Shown here in pieces: positions 16,131-24,449 of a stretch of 64,000 nt of DNA (positions are counted from its first letter, which is position 1; every line of letters starts with the position of its first letter). This stretch comes from Levilactobacillus tongjiangensis (lineage in GTDB: Bacteria; Bacillota; Bacilli; Lactobacillales; Lactobacillaceae). The translations under genes were made by a program, and so were the position numbers. Under the pieces are notes generated by a model. The model was not told the DNA's origin and did not search any database. It worked only from the letters and a program-made list of their open reading frames with translations. The stretch is taken from positions 124,001-188,000 of the forward strand of contig NZ_RHNY01000001.1 in assembly GCF_003946345.1 (NCBI RefSeq). Direction: 5' to 3'.

Positions 16131-17858
16131 ATGTCAGAACTACCAAAACCAGTGGTCGAACAAGGGGCGTTTAGCCAAACTGGGCTAGATGAAATAAAAA
16201 AACGGGTCACGGGTAATCACGTTGAACTGCTCCTAGAATATCCCACGGTCTATATCGTCTATGATCAAGATAAACCAAATGCTTATCAAGTTTATGTGGG
16301 TGAAACGAATGACATTGAACAGCGAACGCAGCAGCATTTAAATGACGATGTTCACGTCCGTAAAGACTGGCAATATTTGGCAGATAGTCCTGACTCCCAG
16401 CTGCTGGTGATTGGCCATCCTCACTTCAATAAATCCCTCACACTGGATATTGAAAACAACATGATGTTGTACATGTCTGGTGTTGATAGCGTAAAGAAAC
16501 TCAATAATCGTCGAGAAAATCAACAGAATAAGTACTATACGGCGAATGAAAAGGGACCAATTTTTTCGGCCATTTGGCGGAAGTTACATCGCGTGAATCC
16601 GAATATATTTCCGATTGAAGAGATCGTCCGGGATTCGGCGTTATTTAAAGCATCGCCATTTCATGAGTTGACTAAGGAACAAGATAACGCGCGTAATCGA
16701 ATTTTGCGGCGAATTAAGACGGTTTTCAGGTCCAAAGAAGATCATCAGCTGATTTTAGTTGAAGGGGAAGCGGGTTCTGGCAAGACGGTGCTGTTGAGCA
16801 CACTGTTCTATCAGTTGTGGCAACTGGGCGAAGATTTAAATTACACAGAGTTTAAAACGGCCAATAATTACTTATTGGTGAACCATGATGAGCAGGTCAA
16901 AGTGTATCAAAACATCGCTGAAAAATTGGGGATGCAGGTGGCTAACGTTAGTAAACCAACAACGTTCATCAACCATCACAGTCCCGATGAACAGGTCGAC
17001 GTGGTGTTAGTTGATGAAGCTCATTTACTGTGGACACAAGGAAAACAATCCTATCGGGGCCACAACCAACTGAAAGACATCATGGCACGGGCAAAGCTAA
17101 CAGTAGCGGTGTTTGACGTTAAGCAAATGTTGAAGACGGAAGGTTATTGGACACCGGGTGAAGTGCGGAAGCTGGAAAGCCAGGTTAAGCAGCAAGGGAA
17201 TTTGATTCAGTTTAAGCAACAACTGCGGATGGATGCCAGTGAGGCAACAACCACATGGATTCGCAACTTAATTGATCGGCGAGTTGTGACTAAGATTCCC
17301 CAAGATTCCAAGTATGAGTTGAAAATTTTTGATGATCCGGTAGCCATGTATCAGGCAATCGTGGCTAAATCACAGGATGAAACTCATGGACTGTCACGGA
17401 TTTTAGCGACGTTTGATTGGCCGTTTAAGCTGAAAGATAAAGCGATAGATATGGTAACCGTGGGGGAGCTGTCATTGCCCTGGAATCTGCAGTTACCTTT
17501 GGCGCAGAATCAGCGTGGTCAGGCAAAACATTTAGCCTGGGCGGAACAACATCAAACAATTGGAGAGGTTGGGTCCACCTATACGATTCAAGGATTCGAT
17601 TTAAACTATAGCGGTGTTATCCTGGGGCCTTCCGTGAAATATCGAAATGGAAAAATTGTTTTCGATCCTTCGGTTAGTCAAAATGTGAACGCCACCCGTA
17701 AACGGACGTTACCGAATGGGACGAAGAAGCACGTTGACAATGAACTCTTACCAAATGAATTGAACGTTTTATTGACGCGGGGTGTCCACGGACTCTACAT
17801 TTATGCAGTGGATGATGAGTTGCGGGCAGCATTATTACAAGAAAGTAAGCATAAATGA
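16131..17858 (+). CDS. GIY-YIG plus DUF2075 ATPase/helicase-like protein
   Basis: A 575-aa protein. Residues about 37-75 resemble a GIY-YIG nuclease (TVYIVYDQ, YQVYVGETND, then R and H at the expected spacing). A P-loop ATPase of the DUF2075/Schlafen group 3 type follows, with Walker A GEAGSGKT near 212 and Walker B VVLVDEAH near 292. Helicase-like motifs follow: QLRMDAS near 363, the TIQGFDLNYSGVI stretch near 485, and LLTRGVHGLYIY near 550. It is coupled to the MazG-like gene 11 nt upstream. A nuclease-ATPase next to a nucleotide-clearing enzyme suggests a nucleic-acid surveillance or phage-defence role. This is inference; the usual label is domain of unknown function. Confidence 0.75.
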   Translation: MSELPKPVVEQGAFSQTGLDEIKKRVTGNHVELLLEYPTVYIVYDQDKPNAYQVYVGETNDIEQRTQQHLNDDVHVRKDWQYLADSPDSQLLVIGHPHFNKSLTLDIENNMMLYMSGVDSVKKLNNRRENQQNKYYTANEKGPIFSAIWRKLHRVNPNIFPIEEIVRDSALFKASPFHELTKEQDNARNRILRRIKTVFRSKEDHQLILVEGEAGSGKTVLLSTLFYQLWQLGEDLNYTEFKTANNYLLVNHDEQVKVYQNIAEKLGMQVANVSKPTTFINHHSPDEQVDVVLVDEAHLLWTQGKQSYRGHNQLKDIMARAKLTVAVFDVKQMLKTEGYWTPGEVRKLESQVKQQGNLIQFKQQLRMDASEATTTWIRNLIDRRVVTKIPQDSKYELKIFDDPVAMYQAIVAKSQDETHGLSRILATFDWPFKLKDKAIDMVTVGELSLPWNLQLPLAQNQRGQAKHLAWAEQHQTIGEVGSTYTIQGFDLNYSGVILGPSVKYRNGKIVFDPSVSQNVNATRKRTLPNGTKKHVDNELLPNELNVLLTRGVHGLYIYAVDDELRAALLQESKHK

Positions 17859-17958
17859 AACTACTTATTTTAAAATTTTAGATTCCAATTTACCCCGCAT
17901 TCTCACAGACTAACTACGCATTAAATTCAGAAAAATTAGAACTTTCTCCATTTTATCA

Positions 17959-17987
17959 TTGATTTTTAATCTTGTGCTCGCTATAAT
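17959..17987 (+). promoter_or_regulatory. Promoter of T-box leader 1
   Basis: TTGATT and TATAAT are separated by exactly 17 bp, about 10 bp before the T-box leader begins. Confidence 0.75.
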
Positions 17988-17995
17988 AACTATCA

Positions 17996-18255
17996 AATAC
18001 TTCAAAACGTTGAGGAAAAAAGTAGCGAACGCAGCGATGCCCAGTGAGTCACGTCTAGTGGAAAGTGACCGTTTAGCGTAAGTGAAAATCATTTCCGAGT
18101 TCGATGCTGAATCAGTAGGCTATCGTGGTTGCCACCATTACTTGGCTAGCGGATGTTTGTCCGTGATGAGTGTGGTGGCGTATGCGACCACAAAAAAGGT
18201 GGTACCGTTCTACTCGTAGAGCCCTTTTCCCAGTATGGGAAGAGGGCTCTTTTTA
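17996..18255 (+). promoter_or_regulatory. T-box leader 1, isoleucine-type, of brnQ-1
   Basis: The leader carries the stem I elements (GAGGAAAAAAGTAG), a specifier loop GTGAAA-ATC-ATTTCC with ATC (Ile) at 18088-18090, and the T-box core AAAGGTGGTACCG (about 18195-18208). A terminator follows: AGAGCCCTTTTCCC / GGGAAGAGGGCTCT plus T tract, 18218-18255. Uncharged tRNA-Ile should favour antitermination and so raise BrnQ. The Ile reading rests on alignment with leader 2. Confidence 0.85.
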
Positions 18256-18287
18256 ACGTTAAGGGGAAAATGAGTGGAGGTTTCAAT

Positions 18288-19664
18288 ATGGAAAATAGTT
18301 CAGTTGCACCGCGTAGAAGTTTCAAACAATTATTAGTGGTTAGTTCCTTGATTTTCGGGATGTTCTTTGGGTCCGGGAACCTCATTTTCCCCGTACATCT
18401 GGGGCAAATGGCCGGTTCTAACTGGTTCGTTGCCGCCCTCGGATTCGCCGTCTCCGGTTCGCTGTTCCCACTGCTGGCCATCTTGGCCGTAGTCTTCACC
18501 AAGAGTGATGGCCTGTACGACCTAGCCAAGCCAGTTGGTCGCCACTACGCCGCCCTGTTCCTGGTCTTGGTCCACTTAACCATCGGACCGTTCTTCGGAA
18601 CACCCCGGACTGCCGCGACGGCCTATGAAATGGCCGTTCAGCCATTCCTACCTACCCGCTTTACCACGGTCGGGATGTTAGTCTTTACGGGACTGTTCTT
18701 CGCTGCTGCTTACGTGCTAGCGACTCATCAAAGCAGCTTAGTCAAGGTGGTTGGTAAGTATTTGAACGCTTTCTTCTTAGCCATGTTAGCCGTCCTCTTC
18801 GTCGTGGCTTTCTTCAATCCAATGGGTAGCCTGCAACATACACCAACCGCCGCTTACCAAGCCAATGCCACAGTCAGTGGGCTGTTGGAAGGGTACAACA
18901 CCGTTGATGCCGTCGCCCTGTTAGCTCTGAGTGTGACCTTTGTTCATGCTGTTCGTGGCCTGGGTTACCGGGATCGTGAATTGACTAAGTTGACCGCCCA
19001 TGCCGGAACGTTGAGTATCGTCTTAGAAATCGCTATCTACTTTGGCTTGGTTCTGCTGGGTGCTTTCAGTATGAGTCAACTCAAACTCTCCGCTAATGGT
19101 GGGGTGGCCTTATCCGCCATCGTTGGTCACTACTTTAGTAACTTTGGGACTCTGTTCTTAGGGGTCCTAGTCACGTTAGGGGTCTTCACAACGGCCTTAG
19201 GACTGGTTACGTCCTTTGCTCAAGATTTCCACAAGCTGTTCCCGAAAGTTAGTTACTTGAACTGGCTACGGGTCACGACGTTTGTTTCCTTCGTCGTTGC
19301 GAACGCTGGGTTAAACGCCATCATCGCTTGGTCCTTACCAGTACTGATGCTGCTCTACCCACTGTCTTTAGCCTTGATCTTAGTTTCTTTGACAGTTTCC
19401 AAGCGGCCTTACGCCGGTTTGGTTTACAAACTGACGATTGCCTTCGCGGCCGTTCCCGCCGTCTTAGATATGCTAAACACTGCTCCCGCCGTTGTTTCCG
19501 GCTTTGGACCAGTGGCTGCTGTTCTTAACTTTTATCACGCGGTCGTACCGTTCGCTAGCCTGGGATTAGGCTGGATCGTACCAACCCTGGTGGGCTTCGT
19601 CATCGGCTTTGTTTGGGGTCGCGTTCGGTGGGCCGCTCAGTCGACTGTTCCCGACAACAATTAG
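18288..19664 (+). CDS. brnQ: Branched-chain amino acid carrier BrnQ, copy 1
   Basis: A 458-aa LIVCS-family transporter with 12 predicted membrane segments, importing Ile, Val or Leu with Na+ or H+. The conserved N-terminal SSLIFGMFFGSGNLIFP and GLGYRDRELTKLTAHAGT match BrnQ. The open frame extends upstream into the T-box, but GGAGG 7 nt before ATG 18288 fixes the start. It is about 75 percent alike to copy 2 by eye. The Ile-type T-box leader controls it. It is a tandem paralogue with its own promoter. Confidence 0.9.
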   Translation: MENSSVAPRRSFKQLLVVSSLIFGMFFGSGNLIFPVHLGQMAGSNWFVAALGFAVSGSLFPLLAILAVVFTKSDGLYDLAKPVGRHYAALFLVLVHLTIGPFFGTPRTAATAYEMAVQPFLPTRFTTVGMLVFTGLFFAAAYVLATHQSSLVKVVGKYLNAFFLAMLAVLFVVAFFNPMGSLQHTPTAAYQANATVSGLLEGYNTVDAVALLALSVTFVHAVRGLGYRDRELTKLTAHAGTLSIVLEIAIYFGLVLLGAFSMSQLKLSANGGVALSAIVGHYFSNFGTLFLGVLVTLGVFTTALGLVTSFAQDFHKLFPKVSYLNWLRVTTFVSFVVANAGLNAIIAWSLPVLMLLYPLSLALILVSLTVSKRPYAGLVYKLTIAFAAVPAVLDMLNTAPAVVSGFGPVAAVLNFYHAVVPFASLGLGWIVPTLVGFVIGFVWGRVRWAAQSTVPDNN

Positions 19665-19703
19665 CTATAAAATAAAAAATCTCATCTTTTTCTCATTTTA
19701 TCA

Positions 19704-19732
19704 TTGCATTTTAAGAAAATGGTGACTATAAT
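19704..19732 (+). promoter_or_regulatory. Promoter of T-box leader 2
   Basis: TTGCAT and TATAAT with a 17-bp spacer, arranged like the promoter of leader 1. Confidence 0.75.
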
Positions 19733-19739
19733 ACAAATC

Positions 19740-19997
19740 AATACTTAATAAACGTTGAGGAAAAAAGTAGCACGCCCAGCGATGCCTAGGGAGTCACGGT
19801 AAGTGGAAAGTGACCGTCAAGGGTGCGTGAAAGTTACTTCTGAGTTCGGTGGTTGATAAGGCCATCGTGGGTGCCACCATTACATGGCTAGCGGATGTTC
19901 GTCCGCGATGAGTGTGGTGCATCATTGGCCACAAAAAGGTGGTACCGTTCTACTTGTAGAGCCCTTTTCCCAGTATGGGAAGAGGGCTTTTTTAACG
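19740..19997 (+). promoter_or_regulatory. T-box leader 2, valine-type, of brnQ-2
   Basis: Nearly collinear with leader 1. In the aligned specifier loop GTGAAA-GTT-ACTTCT the codon is GTT (Val) at 19833-19835. The T-box core AAAGGTGGTACCG is near 19935-19948 and the terminator hairpin (AGAGCCCTTTTCCC against GGGAAGAGGGCT, then T) at 19958-19997 is almost identical. Confidence 0.85.
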
Positions 19998-20035
19998 TTC
20001 AAGAGTAAAAAATATAGAAACTGGAGGAATCAATT

Positions 20036-21421
20036 ATGGAAGAACTTGCAGCAACACCAAAGAAAAATATGGGGCAATTACTCGTCGTCAGTTCTTTAAT
20101 CTTCGGCATGTTCTTTGGCTCAGGTAACCTGATTTTTCCAGTTCACTTGGGACAAATGGCTGGGTCTAACTGGTTCATGGCCGCATTTGGATTCGCTATC
20201 TCGGGGTCACTTTTCCCACTGTTAGCTATCATGGCTGTGGTGGTTACCAAGAGTGATGGCCTCCTAGACCTTGCCCGCCCAGTTGGCCGCCACTACGCCG
20301 CCATATTCTTGATTCTGGTTCACTTGACCATTGGGCCATTCTTCGCAACGCCCCGGACGGCTGCGACAGCTTACCAAATGGCCGTTGAACCCTTTATTCC
20401 AAAAAGCTTCTCTACGATGGGCATGCTCTTATTCACCGGATTATTCTTCGCCATTGCGTACTTGGCAGCGATGCATCAGGGGGCCTTACTCAAAATTGTC
20501 GGGAAGTACCTGAACGTGGGTTTCTTAGCCTTACTTGCCATTATCTTTCTGATTGCCTTTATCAAACCAATGGGGAATTTATCCCAAGCACCAACGGCGA
20601 CCTACCAAGCCAACGCCACGATTGGTGGCATGCTTGAAGGGTACAATACATTGGACGCTGTGGCACTCTTAGCCTTGAGCGTTACCTTAATTCACGCAAT
20701 TCGTGGTCTCGGATATCGGGGGCGTGACCTGACGAAATTAACCGCTAAGGCGGGGATTCTCAGTATTTCACTAGAAGTTATCATTTACTTTGGTTTAGTT
20801 CTGCTAGGCGCCATGAGCATGAGTGAATTAAAGCTTTCCGCCAACGGTGGGGTGGCTCTTTCCCAGATCGTGGGTCATTACTTTAGCAACGTTGGGACGT
20901 TATTGTTAGGTGCTCTGGTAACGTTGGGTGTGTTGACGACCGCGATTGGCCTGATTTCTTCTTTCGCCCAGGATTTCCACAAGTTATTCTCTAAGATTAG
21001 TTACCGGACTTGGTTGCGGGTCACCACGATTCTTTCCTTCTGCGTGGCCAATGCCGGGTTGGATACCATTATCAGCTGGTCACTCCCAATTCTCATGCTG
21101 ATGTACCCACTGTCCTTGGCTTTGATCTTCTTGTCCCTGACGGTTTCCAAGCGGCCGTATGCGGGAATTGTCTACAAGGTAACGATTGCCTTTACAATTC
21201 TACCAGCTATCTTAGACATGCTGGCTAATTCACCGGCAGTTATCACCAGTTTTGGTCCAATTCAGAGCTTGTTGGCGCTTTACCACGGAGTGATTCCGTT
21301 TGCTAGCATTGGTCTGGGCTGGTTGGTTCCAACCTTCATTGGTTTTGCCATTGGGCTGCTGTGGGGGCGTCTTCGTTGGGCGAGCCAGCGGGGAACGGTT
21401 CCCGAAAGCAACCGGCTGTAG
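20036..21421 (+). CDS. brnQ: Branched-chain amino acid carrier BrnQ, copy 2
   Basis: A 461-aa LIVCS-family carrier, a tandem paralogue of copy 1 with the same topology and signature segments (SSLIFGMFFGSGNLIFP, GLGYRGRDLTKLTAKAG). Start ATG follows TGGAGG with 7-nt spacing. The Val-type T-box leader suggests the pair has divided regulation: one responds to isoleucine, the other to valine starvation. Whether substrate preference also split cannot be read. Confidence 0.9.
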   Translation: MEELAATPKKNMGQLLVVSSLIFGMFFGSGNLIFPVHLGQMAGSNWFMAAFGFAISGSLFPLLAIMAVVVTKSDGLLDLARPVGRHYAAIFLILVHLTIGPFFATPRTAATAYQMAVEPFIPKSFSTMGMLLFTGLFFAIAYLAAMHQGALLKIVGKYLNVGFLALLAIIFLIAFIKPMGNLSQAPTATYQANATIGGMLEGYNTLDAVALLALSVTLIHAIRGLGYRGRDLTKLTAKAGILSISLEVIIYFGLVLLGAMSMSELKLSANGGVALSQIVGHYFSNVGTLLLGALVTLGVLTTAIGLISSFAQDFHKLFSKISYRTWLRVTTILSFCVANAGLDTIISWSLPILMLMYPLSLALIFLSLTVSKRPYAGIVYKVTIAFTILPAILDMLANSPAVITSFGPIQSLLALYHGVIPFASIGLGWLVPTFIGFAIGLLWGRLRWASQRGTVPESNRL

Positions 21422-21435
21422 TCATGTATCTGAGA

Positions 21436-21465
21436 AAAGTCGCGGCCGATGGTCGGGGCTTTTTC
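21436..21465 (+). terminator. Terminator after brnQ copy 2
   Basis: AGTCGCGGCC pairs with GGTCGGGGCT (one mismatch), then TTTTTC. Confidence 0.6.
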
Positions 21466-21512
21466 TTCGGTTCCAAACGGGTTATGATTGGCTATAAAAG
21501 GGGGGACTTCTC

Positions 21513-22838
21513 GTGGAACAAGAATCGTTGTTTTCAAATAATCGGCAGAATACGCCGTTGGCCAGTCGGGTTCGACCACGTACTCTCGCCCAATTCGTGG
21601 GCCAAACGCACTTGTTGGGAACTGGCAAGATTTTACGAGAATTGATTGAAAATGATCAAGTATCGTCGATGATCTTTTGGGGACCACCTGGTGTCGGCAA
21701 GACCACGTTGGCCGAAATTATTGCTCGCCAAACACAGGCGAAGTTTTTGAGCTTTAGTGCCGTTGATAGCAGTATCAGTAAGATTAAGAAGATTATGCAC
21801 CAAGCAGAAGATGACCGTGAAATCGGGGAACAGACGATTGTATTCGTCGATGAAATTCACCGGTTTAATAAAGCACAACAGGACGCCTTTCTTCCATATG
21901 TGGAGCGCGGCAGTATTATTCTAATTGGTGCAACCACGGAAAATCCGTCGTTTGAGGTCAATTCGGCGCTACTTTCTCGGTGTAAGGTCTTCGTCTTAAA
22001 GGGCTTAGAGACCACTGATATTGAGGAGTTATTAACCAATGCTTTAAAGAATCCCGCCGGGTTTGACGTTCAGGTTAAGATTGGTGCTGATGAGTTACAC
22101 GCCATTGCGGAATTTGCCAATGGAGATGCGCGAACGGCCTTGAACACATTAGAAATGGCCGTGTTAAATGGGGACAAACAGGGCAATCAGGTGACGGTCA
22201 CCCTGGATGATTTAAAGCAACTGATCAGCCAAAAGTTTGTCCTATATGATAAAACGGGTGAGGAGCACTACAATATTATTTCGGCGTTACATAAATCGAT
22301 GCGAAATTCTGACGTCGATGCGGCGATTTATTGGTTGTCCCGGATGTTAGAGGGCGGCGAAGATCCGTTGTATATTGCCCGCCGGTTAGTGCGGTTTGCC
22401 AGTGAGGATATCGGTCTTGCGGACACGAACGCACTGAACATTGCGGTGAACGTCTTTCAAGCTTGTCAGTTCTTAGGAATGCCAGAGTGTGACGTCCATT
22501 TAGTCGAGGCCGTGAGTTACTTGTCCTTGGCTCCCAAGTCGAATGCGCTATACAAGGCGCGGCTGGCTGCTAAGAAGGATGTGAAAGAGACCCGTGATGA
22601 ACCGGTTCCGCTGCAGATTCGTAACGCGCCAACGAAATTGATGAAGGATCTAGGGTACGGCAAAGATTATGAGTATGCTCACTCCACGAAGGATAAATTG
22701 ACTGAAATGGAGACGATGCCGCCAGGACTTCGTGGCCATGTGTACTATGAACCCACGGAACAGGGGCGCGAGGGGCGCTTCAAGGAACGATTGGCGTACA
22801 TTAAGCGGTGGCATCAAGAGCATCGTTCATCAGATTAA
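21513..22838 (+). CDS. rarA: Replication-associated recombination protein A (AAA+ ATPase)
   Basis: A 441-aa MgsA/RarA/Mgs1 family ATPase that acts at stalled replication forks. Walker A is WGPPGVGKTT near residues 54-63, Walker B is VFVDEIHRF near 113-121, sensor 1 is GATTENPSF, and the C-terminal tetramerisation domain carries LVEAVSYLSLAPKSN and the PxxLRN-like PLQIRNAPT. Start is GTG, preceded by AAAAGGGGGG. Cytoplasmic. It stands alone after brnQ. Confidence 0.92.
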   Translation: MEQESLFSNNRQNTPLASRVRPRTLAQFVGQTHLLGTGKILRELIENDQVSSMIFWGPPGVGKTTLAEIIARQTQAKFLSFSAVDSSISKIKKIMHQAEDDREIGEQTIVFVDEIHRFNKAQQDAFLPYVERGSIILIGATTENPSFEVNSALLSRCKVFVLKGLETTDIEELLTNALKNPAGFDVQVKIGADELHAIAEFANGDARTALNTLEMAVLNGDKQGNQVTVTLDDLKQLISQKFVLYDKTGEEHYNIISALHKSMRNSDVDAAIYWLSRMLEGGEDPLYIARRLVRFASEDIGLADTNALNIAVNVFQACQFLGMPECDVHLVEAVSYLSLAPKSNALYKARLAAKKDVKETRDEPVPLQIRNAPTKLMKDLGYGKDYEYAHSTKDKLTEMETMPPGLRGHVYYEPTEQGREGRFKERLAYIKRWHQEHRSSD

Positions 22839-22855
22839 TGGTAACCGGCAGGCGA

Positions 22856-23398
22856 CTACTTGTCGGTTTTTTGAATGTAGCGATTGTGTTGTTGGCGCGA
22901 AGGTTCACATAAAATAAGGAGGAAAATCAGACTTCCCAACGGAATCAAATTGATCAACCACAAACGACCACTATGGCCGGTATCGTGTAGGCGGCGAACC
23001 TGGGCCGTAATGTTACCGGCAATCACAATGGCCAACAAAATCAGCAATGGGGCGGCGGTTAGGAGACTCGTCTCTTCACCCAAGCGGCGAAAACTGCCAA
23101 AGCTAATAATGGCTAAGAAGCCTAACACCATTTCTACCAAGCTGATACCAATGGTCGACCACCAGAAGTCAGCCCGGCCCATGTGTCCCGTTAAATTGCC
23201 TAGGTCCCGGCAAAAAAGGACGCTAGATGTGACTAAGTCTGGGGCAGTCGTTTCGTTATAGGGGCGGTCGGGGTGGTTGGTTATTGGCGAATATGAGAAC
23301 GCATCGATGCCCTGTGCCGTTTGACAGTAATGGCAGAAGTTGGCGCCTAAAGGAATAGGTTTCCCACATTTAATACAGGTACTCTTGTAGTTCTCCAT
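22856..23398 (-). CDS. DUF805 membrane protein with N-terminal zinc ribbon
   Basis: A 180-aa protein. Residues 8-26 hold a zinc-ribbon (CIKCGKPIP...FCHYC). The DUF805 domain follows with hydrophobic segments near 80-105, 115-135 and 150-170 and the family marks GRADFWWS, RRLHDTGHSG and CEPSRQQHN, so it sits in the membrane. The function of DUF805 is unknown; the zinc ribbon may allow complex formation. Converges with rarA, 17 nt apart. Confidence 0.85.
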   Translation of the reverse strand: MENYKSTCIKCGKPIPLGANFCHYCQTAQGIDAFSYSPITNHPDRPYNETTAPDLVTSSVLFCRDLGNLTGHMGRADFWWSTIGISLVEMVLGFLAIISFGSFRRLGEETSLLTAAPLLILLAIVIAGNITAQVRRLHDTGHSGRLWLINLIPLGSLIFLLILCEPSRQQHNRYIQKTDK

Positions 23399-23719
23399 CG
23401 ATGATTGACCCCCTGTGAGTTTACATTTGATAATGACCGACTAGTTTTTCAGGAATGAAGCTGTTAAGATTCATCATAGCGGCTAGCCGTTGGAATAGCT
23501 ATGACTTTCTACCGTCAGGGATAAATCCGCTATAAAATGGTTAATACTTAGCCAGATGATATAATAAACATAATAGACCGTAATTGGCAATTAGGGGGTA
23601 GCGTAACAGACTGGTACAGTAGGAAACCTAGCGACATTTAAAAGTCTGGTTTTCCAAAGAAAAGGTGTAGAATAATAGCACCAATATCATTTGTTTAATA
23701 ATTAGAGGAGGTCTCATCG
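23399..23719. other. Intergenic region without a recognised gene
   Basis: AT-rich. A TATAAT (23562-23567) has a poor -35 match (TGGTTA) 18 bp upstream and could start a small transcript. No ORF, tRNA or strong hairpin was recognised. The arsC ribosome site AGAGGAGG lies at the right end. Confidence 0.4.
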
Positions 23720-24142
23720 ATGACCCAACTATACTTTCTGTGCACGGGTAATTCATGCCGGAGTCAAATGGCAGAAGGGTTTGCCCGTCAGCTTGCACCG
23801 AAGACTTGGCAGGTAGCTAGTGCGGGGGTGGAGCAACACGGCCTGAATCCGTTAGCAGTGAAGGTCATGGCCGAGTGTGATATCGATATTTCGCAGCAAC
23901 AATCCACGTTAATTGACCCCCAGTACCTCAATCAGAGCGATATTGTCGTGACACTCTGTGGGGATGCCCGTGACCGTTGCCCGGTCACACCACCAACCGT
24001 CAAAAAGTTACATTGGCCGCTTCCAGATCCGGCGCAGGCAACGGGCAGCACCGAGGAGGTTCTCGACGTATTCCGAGAAGTTCGCGATGAGATCCAGACT
24101 AAAGTGGCACAGTTGATTACCACCCTGCAAACGACTGATTAG
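23720..24142 (+). CDS. arsC: Arsenate reductase (thioredoxin type), LMW-phosphatase fold
   Basis: A 140-aa protein. Reduction of arsenate to arsenite needs three cysteines, and all are present: the P-loop CTGNSCR (Cys8 in CX5R) and Cys80 and Cys87 in [10 protein letters not shown]. The fold is that of low-molecular-weight tyrosine phosphatases, as in the Bacillus/Staphylococcus ArsC group. No efflux pump or ArsR gene is next to it. AGAGGAGG precedes the ATG. A strong terminator follows. Confidence 0.85.
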   Translation: MTQLYFLCTGNSCRSQMAEGFARQLAPKTWQVASAGVEQHGLNPLAVKVMAECDIDISQQQSTLIDPQYLNQSDIVVTLCGDARDRCPVTPPTVKKLHWPLPDPAQATGSTEEVLDVFREVRDEIQTKVAQLITTLQTTD

Positions 24143-24162
24143 AAAATTAATGTACGACTAAA

Positions 24163-24201
24163 ATAAGGAGCTGCCCAGTAAATTTGCGGGCAGCTCCTTT
24201 C
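24163..24201 (+). terminator. Terminator after arsC
   Basis: AAGGAGCTGCCC pairs with GGGCAGCTCCTTT. Confidence 0.8.
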
Positions 24202-24449
24202 AATTGTTAACTAAATTAGCCAACAACTTCCGGGGAAACGGAACAAATTTCGGTAAAACGGTTGAATTTTGATTGTACATAAGCGATACTGGGGTTAGTT
24301 GGTTCACTGAACCATGATGAAAAATATTGTTACCGCTTGCAACGTCGATTTAATCGCGGACGTGTGACTGAACGGTTGGTTGGTTTTTCAATAAGACTAA
24401 CTTGGGGCGGCAATGAGGAACGGTTATCGTTTTTGAGGAGGGAATTTAA
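24202..24449 (+). promoter_or_regulatory. xylR upstream region with palindrome
   Basis: TGGTTCACTGAACCA at 24300-24314 is a 6-3-6 palindrome whose halves resemble the xylose operators found upstream of xylA and xylT, but the spacing differs. It could be an XylR autoregulatory site. No cre was recognised. Confidence 0.3.

Noticed and set aside
18153-18287. Extension of brnQ-1 into the T-box leader
   Set aside because: The region folds as T-box core and terminator; GGAGG places the start at 18288.
24300-24314. Palindrome before xylR as a certain XylR operator
   Set aside because: Half-site spacing differs from the three xyl operators, so it is listed only as a weak candidate.
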